Shown here: positions 35,745 to 47,997 of the stretch, one piece after another
Layout of the letters: each line of letters opens with the position of its first letter
Position numbering within the stretch: the stretch's first letter is position 1
NCBI RefSeq assembly: GCF_001625215.2
Contig: NC_030389.2
Location: forward strand, 2,268,930 to 2,332,929
DNA: 64,000 nt
Origin: Daucus carota subsp. sativus
Lineage: Eukaryota > Streptophyta > Magnoliopsida > Apiales > Apiaceae
Direction of reading: 5' to 3'
The notes under the pieces: model-generated
What the model saw: only the letters and a program-made list of their open reading frames with translations
The model's database searches: none
What the model was told of the DNA's origin: nothing
Position numbers and translations under genes: made by a program

Positions 35745-36495
35745 GTGTTATTAAAACCGCGTATGCATAACCTGACTTAAAACCAATGTTATTAAAACCG
35801 CGCATATGTGCCACTTATGCGATGCGAATCTGAAGCGCATCGTTTCAGGGATGTGTTGCACCTTGAATGATGCGCTCACTTTTCTCCGCATCGAGCACTT
35901 ATGTGTTGTTTAAAAGCGCAAAATAAACGTGCTTCTGATAAAATGAGTCATTTTTAAAAGAAATGGGTTCAGAATAAATCTTGTGGACCTATTAATAACT
36001 AACATGAATACATACAAACCAGATTTACATGCAAGAACGAGAGATATCGAACCGGAGACAAAATTTAAACTTATCTTCTTTTATGATTATTTTATATAGA
36101 TACCCACATATATAAGATACACATATGTTATATACACTAATATATTTGTACATACAAGTGTTGTATATACACATATGACTCGAGTATGATGAAAAAGACT
36201 TTGTTAAGGATCCAAATTATATCAGTAAATTTGATGATTTCCTAAATATTGATGACGAAGAAGTGGAAGAATGGACTAAGTTTAGAATTCTTTGCTGCTT
36301 TGACTTTAGAAGAATTTGGTTGCTTTTATCAATTAAACGTCATCTTATCTATAAATTAACAATTTTTTGCTTATATATCATTTATATACATATCTTTATT
36401 TGTCTTTCATGAATCCGTGCATTTTGCATTGCGTGTTACGCTTATGCTCTAGGGGCCTTTGCGCTTCGGTGCGCCTATCACATTTAGTAAAACTG
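35745..36495. mobile_element. Degenerate hAT-like repeat with GCGC-rich ends
   Basis: Left part has CAGTGTTATTAAAACCGCG and, 41 bp on, a near copy of it; the right part ends CGCCTATCACATTTAGTAAAACTG. Inverted words (GCGCATCG / TGCGCCTATC) lie at both sides. Between them no gene. Boundaries approximate. Confidence 0.45.
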
Positions 36496-37170
36496 CTTAA
36501 AATTAAAATAAAGTTAGAAATTAAATTGAATAATTTATTTTCTTCACTATTCTAAAAACCAGTGATTAATCACGATTAATCATCGATTTATCCATCTTCC
36601 GTCAAGCACCAAATTGATCAAATCTCCGATTAATCCCCGATAAATCCGATTAATACTCGATCAATCCGATTAATCTCCGATTAATCATTGTTGTGTGACT
36701 TCACCGATTAAGTCTGATTCACGCTTTTTACAACACCGAATTTCTGTAATAAATTTAATTTTCTCAATTAAATAACTAATAAATCAAATTTATTTTTGTT
36801 ATTATATTTTTATTCAATCATAAATTATAAATAATATAAAATTATTCAAACACATAAAATTACAAACTTATTACTATAAATCATTATATTCATTAATTAT
36901 TTTAAACTTACCTAACGGGTTTTTAATCTATTACTGTAATTAAATTATGGAAGATAGTTGAGTTTAGTGAAAGAGCTGTAACTTAAGTTGTTTATTAAAG
37001 ATAAGAATTTATTTTCAAAAAGAGATATTAGAAAGTTAATTTTTAAAAGATAAATATTTATTTAATGGAAAAAGTGTCACGTATATCATAAGTTATGCTC
37101 TCGATATAAACTTTATGAGTTATATATTATAAAATATCTTTTATATTATTAGAAAACTGTAACGGTGTAG
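36496..37170. other. Intergenic DNA with GATTAATC repeats
   Basis: 36545-36720 repeats CGATTAATC many times and ends in a TTTTTACAACACCG motif like the right end of CAGTGTTGT elements. The same words occur in 33440-33560 and inside the MULE at 48390-48730. The rest is AT-rich and featureless. Confidence 0.5.
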
Positions 37171-37183
37171 TTATATTTGACGA

Positions 37184-37822
37184 TTTTTTTTTTTTGAAGA
37201 AAAGGAGATAATTCAATAAATAATGGCCATACGGCATCTACAAAAATGATCGAGTCGAACAAACATAGAAAAAATTAACATGCCTGTCTTCATACCTAAG
37301 ATGAGACAAATAAACGATGTTGAAATTGACGATGGTACATGTATAGATCCTTGCTCTGTGTTCACCATCTTTTCCAAAAACTCCGTATCGACCACAAATG
37401 CAATTCCCGAAAAGCTTTATCGATGAATCAAAACCACTCTCACAAAAGGAGAGAAAAATCACACACTCTCACATGGAGAGAAATCAAACTATAATCAAAA
37501 CAAACTAAAACAATTAGATCTGCACCACGACACTTAGGAGATAATCAATCGATCCACTCACAAATCCAAAAAGGCTTCTGGAAGCGAATAAGAACGAAAA
37601 TCGAAAGTTTCGGTGATATAAATCTAAGAAAACTTTCTCCGAAGATGGAGATTTATTAATAAACTCAATGAAAAAGCAAGAACAAACAAAAACTAGCAAT
37701 CAAACGAAAAGATTTGGGGCTTTCCATCGGAAACCGATGAAGGCCCCGTAGGAGATGAAAAGAGGAGGCGGCTAGAGAGAAGAGAGAAAAAGAAAACTAG
37801 GTCGTTTCTAGACTTTTATCTT
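37184..37822 (-). mobile_element. Non-LTR retrotransposed insertion with poly(A) tail
   Basis: A 13-bp duplication TTATATTTGACGA flanks it exactly (37171-37183, 37823-37835). A run of 12 T directly after the left duplication is the poly(A) tail of a minus-strand copy. On the minus strand the 5' part is CT-rich (TTTTCTCTCTTCTCTC) like a LINE leader and the 3' part ends TTATTGAATTATCTCC then the tail. No reverse transcriptase or pol III box is seen, so it is a non-autonomous or internally deleted LINE, or a retrocopied transcript. Confidence 0.85.
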
Positions 37823-37835
37823 TTATATTTGACGA

Positions 37836-38665
37836 AATTTTAAATATAACATATGAAAATTCTCAATGTACACTTGTCGTTTTGGCTTTTCTAGATCGTA
37901 CGTAAAATAGTTTTAACTTACAGTTGGTACACTTATATCATTATACCATTCTCTATCATACCTCTTTCGTCAGGTTCTGTTAAACAAACGTTAGCTAATC
38001 TTAGATTAACTCTAAAATAAAATCTAACAAAAATCCAAACACAAAAGAAATTACAACCGGGGAGTCAATTTGAGGGATAAGCACTAAGCAAAATTAAGGT
38101 TTACTGAGTTTTGAGAAAATCAACATCAATTTACAGGTGAGAGTTATGTATTCACATGTATATGTATATGGATGGCTGGGCAGTGATTTTAAAGAGGTGG
38201 CGCCTGATGGAGGTGGACGGCTGCTATTCGAGTTAATAGTTGAAGAGAGAATTTAGAAGAACAGGAGATCGTAGATGGATTTCGGGTATTGGGCAACGGG
38301 TTGGGTTATAGTAGGATGTCAATCACTGTGAGACCTTTCATGTTGTTGAGTTGCACATTTAAGACTGAATATTTTAAATTCTATTAAAAGGAATTGCAGA
38401 GCATCTCTGTAGTATAGGATATGGCAGCAAGATGAAAATGAAATATTAAAAATTGATATCCGTGATGTATTGATATGAAAATTGATATTAATTGAATATG
38501 TTGGCAAATTAGCTCTACTAGAGCTAATTAGGATAACTAAATCATCAGATATGACAAATTATCTCATCCAATATTAATATTTAATGCAAGAAGATATTAA
38601 ATTTTGTATCCCAAAAGCAAGAGTATATTTTCAAAAGTCTTGAATCATCAAACGAACTCTTACTT
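37836..38665. other. Intergenic DNA, nothing recognised
   Basis: AT-rich, no convincing ORF, TIR or tandem repeat. 38150-38310 is somewhat richer in G and could be gene-derived, but no reading frame supports that. Confidence 0.4.
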
Positions 38666-39880
38666 ATAGTAAGGATGAGCAAAAATCGAAATGAATCCGA
38701 AACTGAAACTAACACTAAAAATCATTAAAATTGAATCGAATATATGAACCAAAATCAAAACTTAAAATCGAACCCGAAATCGAATATGTTTGGAATCTAG
38801 ATTAGTTTAAATTGAGGGGAGCTTCGTGCTGATTTTTAACTCCTTCAGCTTTTTGGTTTCATTTTACCTAGTCTCATGCTTTTGAATGAATTAGCAAGTT
38901 TTGGAAACTATCTTTAGTCATGTAGTCCTAAATTTTGATGCATACATGTTGAAATATTGCATGTTGCAATGTTCTCTTGCACTGTAGTTTTTTGCTCTTT
39001 CGGACTGACCAATAAAATCATATTTTTGTTGCTTGTCAAAAGATGTATTGCTTACGCAGTTACTCTACAAATATTATCACGTTTAGAGCAACTCCGACCA
39101 TCAATTTTTTTTTTTATGTAAAATGTGAGTTAGGCATTAAAAAAAATAGAAAATATAAATAATCTCTTAAAGATATCACACTCCAACCATGCTCTCATGT
39201 TGTGTATAATTATCACCAACCTCCTATGAATGACTCATATAATCGAACCGAACTATTATAGGCCTGTAATCAATATGTAGAATTGAAGTGATACATTCTA
39301 TCTATAACAATCTAAAATTTTAATAACATACTATTCAAATTATAATCAACCTATATAGCCAATATAGCCGAAGCACAATTTGAAGTGATATATTCAATTT
39401 ATAACAAATTAAAATTTCAATGACATATTATATTCAAATTAAAGTCAACCTATATAACCAATATCATCGAATCAAAATGTCTTATAGATTACACAAATTT
39501 TACATAATGTTATACAAGTCCAATTTAACCAACTATTATAGTCAACTAATTAGAAATGCTCCTGTGAATTCACAGTGCACACCTACCGACGTATGTTTAC
39601 TTTAGGTTGATTTTCACACCTTAAAAAAAATAATCTAATTTCAAATAACGACCATTTTTAATTAAATTGATTTTTTATGCATAATAGTTATTTTTTTCAA
39701 TTTTTTCATCGAAACCAAGTTAGTAGATTCCGAATTGAGATTTTGGAACCGAAATTGAAAAAACGATGAGGTTGTAGTTTAGATTTTTGATTTTTAAAAT
39801 CGAGGATATGCAATTCTGATTACGTTTTTTTTATCCAAAATCCCGCCGAACCCGCTGCTGGCTGCCGTCCCACCCTACTT
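38666..39880. mobile_element. Decayed hAT-type element carrying a nested MITE
   Basis: The start (AGGATGAGCAAAAATCGAAATG) and end (AAATCGAGGATATGC...CGTCCCACCCTA) resemble the termini of 9269-10225 after many substitutions. A GAGCATCTCC-family MITE (about 39084-39562) interrupts it. Old insertion. Confidence 0.55.
39084..39562. mobile_element. GAGCATCTCCAACC-family MITE, degenerate
   Basis: Left TTAGAGCAACTCCGACCATC, right AATTAGAAATGCTC. The interior has a direct duplication: ATAATCAACCTATATAGCCAATAT and AAAGTCAACCTATATAACCAATAT. It lies in the hAT remnant 38666-39880. Confidence 0.5.
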
Positions 39881-40853
39881 TATATTTTATTTTCGAGTAT
39901 ACATTTATATATTTTTATATAAATAAACAATTAACATTATTTTTCCTAAAATATAAAAATAGTTATTATATATTATATACATGTATATAGCAATAAATAA
40001 TTTTATCATTCATAATGTCATATTTATTTCACTTTCTGCACGCATTAGCTTTGTAAAATATTTTTTAAATAATAATTTAGTGTTTATATTATTATTCAAC
40101 AAATTAAAAATAAATAACGAAATCATTTTTTAATAGTATTGTTACTATTAGTTTCAAATGTTGTGTTTGCTTGGTGTGAATAAATATGAAAGGAAAGAAA
40201 CGAAATTTGCACTTTATTTTAGAAAAAGTTTATTAACTTCATTCTTTATACCCGCCAGAGATGACACCCCAGTTTGAAAAGAAATATTTCATTCCTTTCT
40301 GTACTCATTTGTTCCTCCGATCTCATCATAATAGTTTTACATCCATTTAATATATTTTTCTGAAACTTTCTTTCTATTTTTACTATATATTTATTTTTAA
40401 TTATTTAATTATTTTTAATTCCATTCTCTACGACCAACCACAACATAATAGTTTGATATTTATAATTCAAAATTAAGTACCTATTTTTGAAGAAAAATAT
40501 ACGCAATATATTTGAAAAAAGATAAGATGGTATATCAAAAAAATATAAAATAATCTATCTTATTAAACTATTTTACTGATTTTAGATCATATCCATCACT
40601 TGCTTTCCAAAAAAAAAAATCATATCCATCACTGATTTATCAAAATATCAGATATATTTTATAAATTAATTCCGATTTGCGAAATTTTTTAAAAATATGC
40701 TTGTTTGGAAAAATAGGGATTGCAGACGGACTGATTGCGACTTGCCAGTGCTATGATAATTGATAACGTCATTCTCACAAGGATTAGGTGAAGTCAACGA
40801 AGTTTGCAAAACAGCAACGCCCAGGGCTCCCAAGAAGAACTACGCAGTCCGCA
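39881..40853. other. Intergenic DNA upstream of gene D
   Basis: AT-rich, no element or gene recognised. The last 130 bp before the gene D ATG are GC-richer and probably hold its promoter and leader; no clear TATA box. Confidence 0.4.
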
Positions 40854-41463
40854 ATGAAAGCATATAAATCTTCGGGTCGATCTGCCTCAAGCCAGCCTCT
40901 CAAATTCGCCGAAACATCCAGTCACCAGAGGTCCACTTTATTTCATCTTCTCCTTGCTTCTCAATTCTTTTTTCTCTTTATACTTTGACTAGAATGTTCA
41001 ATAAAAGTAGTTCTAGATCTGTTTTTATGTTTATTTACTTTGTTTTGGATCCATAACAGTATTTTCATAGATCTGATTATGATTGTGTGTTTTATGAATT
41101 CTAATTCAAGTCTTGTAAGAGTTTTGTGAAGTTTTTTAATGCTGTGAAACCTAATTAGAGCTATTAGTCTTAATTGTTTTGTGTAGGCCTGTTGCGGTAT
41201 GGAGTAAGAACTGGATAGTTGGCAGGTGGATTGTGTTGGTGTTTCTGGCATTTTTTCTGGTGGTAGTGGATATACAATGCTTTCGGCTGCTCCGTAAATA
41301 CAACCCGGAAGACACGGTTTATGGTTTGTTTATGATGGGGCTTGGAAGCGTGGTTGGGTTTGGTTTTCTCGGTACACAAGCTCAAGAACTAGTTGAAGAT
41401 GCGAAGACTGTGAATGATGTGCCTTTCTGGTGTTATGGGTTGGTGAGCGGGAGGTCTAATTGA
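40854..41463 (+). CDS. Small two-span membrane protein of unknown function, family 2, gene D
   Basis: Exon 1 is 40854-40930 (ATG, Ser/Gln/Lys-rich leader, donor AG before GTCCAC). Exon 2 is 41187-41463 (acceptor GTGTAG), phase 2 to 2, giving 117 aa. Two hydrophobic spans (IVLVFLAFFLVVVD and VYGLFMMGLGSVVGFGFL) follow a conserved AVWSKNWIVGR. A conserved end AQELVEDAKTVNDVPFWCYG is shared with genes E and F. Family not recognised. The conserved Trp/Cys-rich end suggests a functional site facing one side of a membrane. Exon 1 is inferred from phase and from the position of the splice acceptor in relatives. Confidence 0.72.
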
Positions 41464-43744
41464 AGATTCAAGGGCGGTGTGGACTAAGATAAAATGTCGG
41501 ATGTAAGAAATTTATTAAAAAAGTTTAATCCAAGTAAGTGTTTTGGTTTGGATAGGCGTTGTGTTTACAAGTGTTTGAATGTAATATCCTTCGGAGTTTG
41601 TATTACCCCTGCTTTTGTTCTATATATTATGTGTGTATGTGTAATTTTTCTGTTTTATATGAAAGAGCAAATTGTTCTAATGTATCCATTCAACTAATGG
41701 GCGAAGCCAATCGATGTTCACCAATGACTCATAAGCCCTGGGCGTGCCTATGGGCTGAGTTGTACTACCTGGTTATCTGATTTGACTCGAGTCGAGTTAT
41801 TTTGTTGATTTATATCCTTTAGGTGTCCCGATAGATTATGAACACATTACTACTAAACTCATGAGGCTTGGCCTATCCTTGGCAAGATAAAGTGCTGTTT
41901 CTCGAATGCAAATTGTCCAGGTTATTTGGGGGAATCACTTTCTGTGAGTTGCTTTAACATCCATTCAACTTGCTCAATTATCGTGCATCTTTGGTCAGGA
42001 ACTATGAATGGTGGCTTACTATCAAGAACATTTCTAGGCGGCTTTCCAGTTAACAGATTAATTAGGCTTATTGTTCTGTGAACTATGTTATTATTCTAAA
42101 ATTCCTACAGGGTTAAAACGTTATGATGTTCAAAGAGCATGAGCATGTCCTGGAACACTGAGATCTATCGCCATACCTCTTCTTTAAGTTTCTTGCTGGT
42201 CACTATCCCTCTACTATCTGCTAAAAACTTTCTTGGTGCTTCTTGCGAGAGTCTTGGTATCTTAATTCAACTACTTGGGGGACCGGACTCTCTGACTTGA
42301 ACCTGTGAATCTCTTGTCCTATAAAGAAAACTGAAGAAAGGTTGTTGATTGTGCAATTTTACCTTTGAGGACTTACTAATCTTATCTTAGTAAGCTGAGA
42401 TAGGTTTACTAAAGCAGAAATTGTGCTTAGCCAACCTGTTTCAGCTCATTGTTGCCAATATGGTAACCTAATTCCGCCTTCCCTTCACTCCCATAGCGAA
42501 TTTGTTTAGCCGCTCTGTCATTATAAACTGCTTCTGCTGAAATTCACAACTTGGAGTCATTTAGGCAATCAAAGATTGACTTTGCAGGATTAATTGTGTT
42601 AACAAACTTCACTATAAAGATTAGCAGTAGATTCCTTGTCAGAATTTGAACCGTGTTTCTTGATCCTGACATATACTTGTTATATATTCGAGATTTAGGA
42701 TTACCAGATTCAGGGGTGGCGCAACGGCAGTTGAATCAGAGAAAAGCTCCGGTTATGGTGGCATGAAAACTTTGTGAAACAGCAAATGGGTCTCTTGATA
42801 CAGAGCACCGAGTCGAAAGAGGCTGAGTTTTGGCGAGTCGGTGAGTTGACTTGGGACAGATGATTAAAAATACGTGAGATGTGGCTTTTACCACCGGAAT
42901 GTTACCGGATTTATGCCGGTTTATCGGAGATGTGCTTAAGGTTGTAATGAACGGATGAAGGCAGGACAGGGTAAAAGAAGAGGAAATAAGGTCTTGTATA
43001 GTTAAGATGTTGCTTGATTGTTTACATAAGAGATTGGCCGAATATATAAGCATACACTAACCAAACTTGGGGACCAAGCTTGTTACTGTAGAATGTATTA
43101 TTCAAAGTTTCTAACAACGTTTATTAATAGACCCGGGGACCAATTTTGATCAACTTTGCAGCAAATTGATCTGGTCTTTGTTGATGGACAATGGCAACAT
43201 TTTTCTTGAGTCCTTCGGGTGAATTTGAAATAATAATATTTTATGTATATAATAATTTAGTATGATAAGTAAGCAATGAGGTCGTTTGAGCAATTTTAAA
43301 AAAAGTGACTTCTGACATAAAGTAAAGAAATCGATTTGAAGTGAGAAATAAATAAATTAATAAGATGTTTTACAAAAGAAGTAGAAGTTCTGAGTGAATA
43401 GATAACATTTTCAATTTCTTAAAAATATTTTCACTTATTAATATAAACGGGTAAAAAAACAGAAGATAGAAGCAACTTCTCGTAAAAAAACAAAAGACAG
43501 AAATAACTTCTCCTTCTGGGTTTTTATGAGAAAGAGCAGGGAGCAGTCATTTCCAAACAACCGATGTTTTCGTTGTTTTACATTTTCGATGCTTCTTTTG
43601 TATGACTTATTTTTTTTTTTTAAAATAAATAACTTATTTCTGAAAATCAATAAATCATATGTAAATATATATATAATTTTTTCTGAAACTAAATCACTTA
43701 TTTATTTTTCACAAGTCTATTCTCTGAAAGGAGCTTATAAGGTA
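41464..43744. other. Downstream DNA of gene D, no gene recognised
   Basis: 41464-43100 is less AT-rich and has no strong ORF on either strand; a 105-codon minus-strand ORF (43053-42736) has no motif. 43277-43530 holds a GGTCGTTTGAGC-type MITE fragment. Remainder featureless. Confidence 0.4.
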
Positions 43745-44040
43745 CTCACTCCGTCCCTTTTACATGTCTATTTTCAAAATAAATTTTGTCCCTATTTACA
43801 TGTCCATTTACACTTTTAAAATAAAGTTAATGATAGTTTTCAAATCCCCCTAATTTCGACTTCCAAGGCTTGACTTATTTAAAACTCGGATGAATTCACG
43901 TTTCCAGGACACTAATTCGGGGTATTCCATTATCTTTAAAATATTAATTTGAGGTATTTAAGAAAAAGGTTTATGGAATCAATTATTACTTGGCATGTGC
44001 GGTTTTTTCAAAATGGACCTGTAAAAGGGGATGGAGGGAG
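43745..44040. mobile_element. Stowaway-like MITE
   Basis: CTCACTCCGTCCCTTTTACATG at the left and CTGTAAAAGGGGATGGAGGGAG at the right, TA flanks (43743-43744, 44041-44042). Confidence 0.85.
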
Positions 44041-44735
44041 TAAGTCGTTTGATTTTTTACACATAATTTTAGATACTTTGATCATATAGCAAACATTAGT
44101 AATATAATATAAATATTTTTATTCAGAAAAGAAAATTTTAAAAATATCAATTTTTAATATATGGTCAAACCTTCTAAAAATATCAGACATTTCACGAATC
44201 ATTATTTCCTGAAAAAGAAAATGCTATGTATCTCAAATTTTGTTCTCAATTTTTTTTTGCGAAATCTATGTGGCAATGTGTGATTGATTACACTCGTACT
44301 AATAAATAATAAGACCTCCTACATGCACATAAAATCACCCAACTAAAATCTGTCATATGTATGCCATGTCATTTGAGAAAATTATTTGAGAACAAATTTT
44401 AGTATCCCTATTACTACCCAACTGAAAAAACACGTATACTAATTTGTCGACCTCTTTAATTCATTTGTAAAACGAGTTTAAGTTGGTTAATCATGGTTAA
44501 CTAACTATAGTTCTGTTATAATGTGAAAGTAATGATTCTAAATTCATATCTCCCTGGGTCTTTGCTTTCCATCCTCACATCACAACCCTGAGGAGTGAGA
44601 CCCACTAATCTTTTTATTTGCTACTCTATCTTGTTTGACGGTGGAGTAAAAAGACTAGCATAGTCACAAAAAAATCTCTGCATAGCTGAACAAAAAAATT
44701 TAGGAACTCTAGTTGTAACTGATTTTTGTCTTGCA
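44041..44735. other. Upstream region of gene G
   Basis: AT-rich. About 44215-44405 has weak inverted ends (AAATTTTGTTCTCAA / TTGAGAACAAATTTT) and may be a small MITE. Nothing else recognised. Confidence 0.45.
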
Positions 44736-46647
44736 ATGAGCATGAATCATAGCCGCAACTTCCATAATTTCATCGAGCTCGTTGAAAGAGGTAAATATAT
44801 TTCTAAATTTCCTCGTATTTTTTGAGTCTGCTGTGTGTATAGAGCTCATTTCTTGAAAGCTTTTGTTGATCAGGCTCAGGACGGATTAGAGAGACGCTTG
44901 ATTACTTTGTTGGTTGTTTAGGACCTTGGTTTTACAGGAATTATGAGGAGATCCGTATCTGGGTATGATTCTTTTAGTTCTGTACAAAACATACCCACTA
45001 ATCTTTGTTGAAGTTTGTTTTTAAGATCGGTTTTTCTAATTTGTGTCCACGGGCACACAATAACGATCATTATTTTTTGGCTCCAATTTCATTAATAAAG
45101 ATGACCTCTTTGCATGCAAAATATCCGCCAACAAAAATTTGTTACAATAAAAAAATAATTGTTGCTATGTGCCGGTGAACACACGCAAGAAAGACCCTTA
45201 AATACTTTCTGGTCAAATAGTCGATGTAAATAGTCGATGTATAGAATGCAGTGATGAACATTGAATTGCTGAACTAATTTATAATCTGTCTTGTATAATC
45301 AAAATGGATTTGCTTACATTTCACAATGATTCATCCTTTGGGATATACTCTGAGCGACAATTTCAAATTTTATGTCAAATTGCTTCTTTATTCTTCGAAA
45401 ATATAGTAGAATTTGGGTTTTTTGAAGTCAGAATTATGTAGGAACTTTTGTTTTTAAATTTGTTATATGTCTGTGTTTTGATAAGGTTGTTTATATATAT
45501 GTCTACTTTGCAGTGTGAGAAAAACGCGGCTGTATGTCTGGCATTTATATTTCAGCTAGCAATCGTAGTTATAAATAGCTTTCTTTTAGGGGATGAAGTG
45601 GTTGTTCCGAGATGGAAAGCTAGCTGGGTAGCAGGGATGTCAATATTTGCCATTATCTTTCTTATTTTAAAGATTTTTGTGGAGATAAAAAGATTCAAGT
45701 TAACTCGGTGGAACAATAAAGAGATATGGGTTTTCATTACAACACATGTTTTACAGTTTTTAATTCCGCTGTTATATTTATTACTAGCGTATGCTTATTT
45801 GACGGGGCTTGATACAAGTAGTCATCACATGGAAAGTAACTGGAAAGTGATTGCATCTGGTATAAAAGCTTGCATCAATGTAATAGGAAGCCTGCTATCC
45901 TTAATTGGTGCAATATATTATTGGACACCAGATGACCACCAAAGTATTGCGTTTCCAGCAAATGTTGGTAATTCTACCGTTGTCGATGAAGATGTATTAC
46001 AAGCAGTTGTACCTGTAGATGCGGACAATCAACTTATTTCATATGCAAAGGTAGAAGTGTTGGTACAAAGGGATGAGGAGAATAAACCGGTTCGAGTGGA
46101 GAGTCCACATGTTGCATATACGGATTCGGAAGTGGTAAAGATGCCTATGGATCGACCTTTTGAGGCTGCAAATTCGGAAGTGCTGGTACAGAGGAATGTT
46201 AATCGAGTTGTTGCACATGTATCGCAAGCTGCGGTCCAAAGCAATGTGAAGAATCAACCTACTGCAGATGCAAATTTGGATATGGTGATACAAGGGAGTG
46301 TGGAGAATCGGCCTGGTGCAGATGTTTTGGAAAATCAACCTTGTACAGTGCGGGATGTGGAGAATCAACCCAGTACAGTGGGGAGTGTGGAGAATCAACC
46401 CTGTACAGTGGGGAGTGTGGAGAATCAACCCTCTAGAATTGTGAATCTGGAAGTGGCGGTAAAGAGAGATAGGGCGGACCGACATTTTGAAAATGCATCG
46501 GAGGTGGTGGAACAGAGGAATGTGGACAATGAAGCTGTTGCATATGCAAATTTACTAGCGGTGGTTCATATACATGTGGAAAATCCACCTGTTGCGTATG
46601 CAAATTCGGAAGTGGTGATGAAGGATAAACCTGGTGGGAGTGTATGA
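44736..46647 (+). CDS. Long divergent membrane protein related to family 1, gene G
   Basis: Exons 44736-44790, 44874-44962 and 45514-46647 join in frame (GT-AG, phases 1 and 0) into 425 aa. After a soluble start (MSMNHSRNFHNF) come about four hydrophobic spans between residues 55 and 200 (AVCLAFIFQLAIVVIN, GMSIFAIIFLILKIF, QFLIPLLYLLLAYAYL, INVIGSLLSLIGAIYYW) in the same order as in copies A-C. The C-terminal 220 residues are soluble and made of imperfect repeats: VENQPSTVGS units in tandem (about 46330-46440), plus wider AYANSEVVMK / VLVQRDEEN units. This tail is far longer than in copies A-C. Function unknown. Spans and exon order support homology with A-C; identity is low by eye. Confidence 0.75.
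45042..45184. mobile_element. Small MITE in the second intron of gene G
   Basis: TGTGTCCACGGGCACACAATAA at the left is matched by inverted TTGCTATGTGCCGGTGAACACA at the right. Related to 29425-29590. It lies in intron 44963-45513 and would be spliced out. Confidence 0.6.
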
Positions 46648-47110
46648 GAAGCAGGGGCACAAAGGGATTCAGAATTAGAGGAAGAGAGGGGTGTGGAGAC
46701 TGGAGAATCAACCTGTTGCAAATGTACCCGAAGTGGTGTAGAGAATAAAACCATTGTTGATGCAAATTGGTTCCTACTTCAGAGGAGGTTTAGTACATTT
46801 ATACACTATATCCACAGGTAACCCACTAATTCTTGAGTTTCTTTACATTCTTTTTCCCAATTGTAATATAGGATGTGTTCAATGTAATGAAATTTTTACT
46901 CATTAGAGAAAATGTCGTTCGTTACAACAAATCTAGCCCACATGTTTTGTTTCGGAAGAATGCTCGTTCCAATACTTCATCGCTTAGTTAGACTTACTTT
47001 ATTCTTTTTTCATGAAACTTACTATATTTCGTAATTATTATTTCATACTCTATTCTTTTCTATGAAACTTATTTTATATTTTTTTACATTTCTACATATA
47101 AATGTTAGCT
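46648..47110. other. Gene G 3' region
   Basis: The first 110 bp still resemble the repeat tail (GGTGTGGAGACTGGAGAATC), which suggests the coding repeat array once ran on past the present stop. The rest is AT-rich. No other feature. Confidence 0.4.
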
Positions 47111-47997
47111 TTACACATCAACAAAATTATTCTCGATTATTATTCTGGAGCCGGTGCAACCATAGCACCACCAAGGCACATCATTTGCAGTCTCTGAATC
47201 CTCAATAAGTTCTCGGGCTTGTGCAGCCAAAAAAGCAAAACCAATAAAATTTCCAATTGCCATGAGAAATAAACCATAAGATATGTTTTCTGGGTTGTAG
47301 AGGAAGAGGAGGCGACAGCAATGAATGTCGGTGATTAATAGAAAAGAAGCTAGAGCTAACAACGCAGCATATCTGAAAGCGGCTCCTTCAAATTTCTAAC
47401 CACCCTAAACAACTTCATTACAAAACTAACCACCCTTTTTTTCACTTCACAAAACTGACCACCCTAATTCATTCACTCCTCGGGCGAACATAAAATTAAA
47501 GGGCTTTATATGTTCGCCCCTTCCTCGGGCGAACATCACAAAAAAATATATATATGTTCGCCCTTCCCTCGGGCGAACATACAAGGACTCTAAACTCCTC
47601 ATACAAGGACCTGCACCACCTGCAGCTGTGTCGGAGTTTGAGTCTCCAAAGTTGTATATATGGCTGGTATTTTACAGTCTTGAGAATCTGTAGCCGCACC
47701 CTTCACTTGCAAAATTAATATAAATGCATACAAAATTCTGAGGAACAACATTTTGTTGAGGGAGCACACATGCTTTTGCCATTTATATATTGTATCCCAG
47801 TCGGGCGAACATACAAGGGCTTGCCTCGTATCACTTGCGTTTACACTCCTCGCTTTTTTAATTACCACAAACTCAATTATCATACTACTTGACTTGCCCA
47901 TTTGGATCTTGTGACTCACCGTTTTGGATGTTTAACACGCAACTACCTGTTCTATACGCTCGATTATCTGTTTTTTCTATCGTGATTATTTTGCTAG

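Noticed and set aside
37184..37822. SINE with pol III promoter
   Set aside because: No A-box or B-box motif could be found at the 5' end of the minus-strand element, so only non-LTR integration is claimed.
42736..43053. 105-codon minus-strand ORF
   Set aside because: No motif, no relative in the window, no convincing splice context or codon pattern.
46039..46765. Overlapping minus-strand ORFs of 148, 110 and 62 codons
   Set aside because: They are antisense shadows of the repetitive C-terminal tail of gene G; periodic sequence keeps several frames open.
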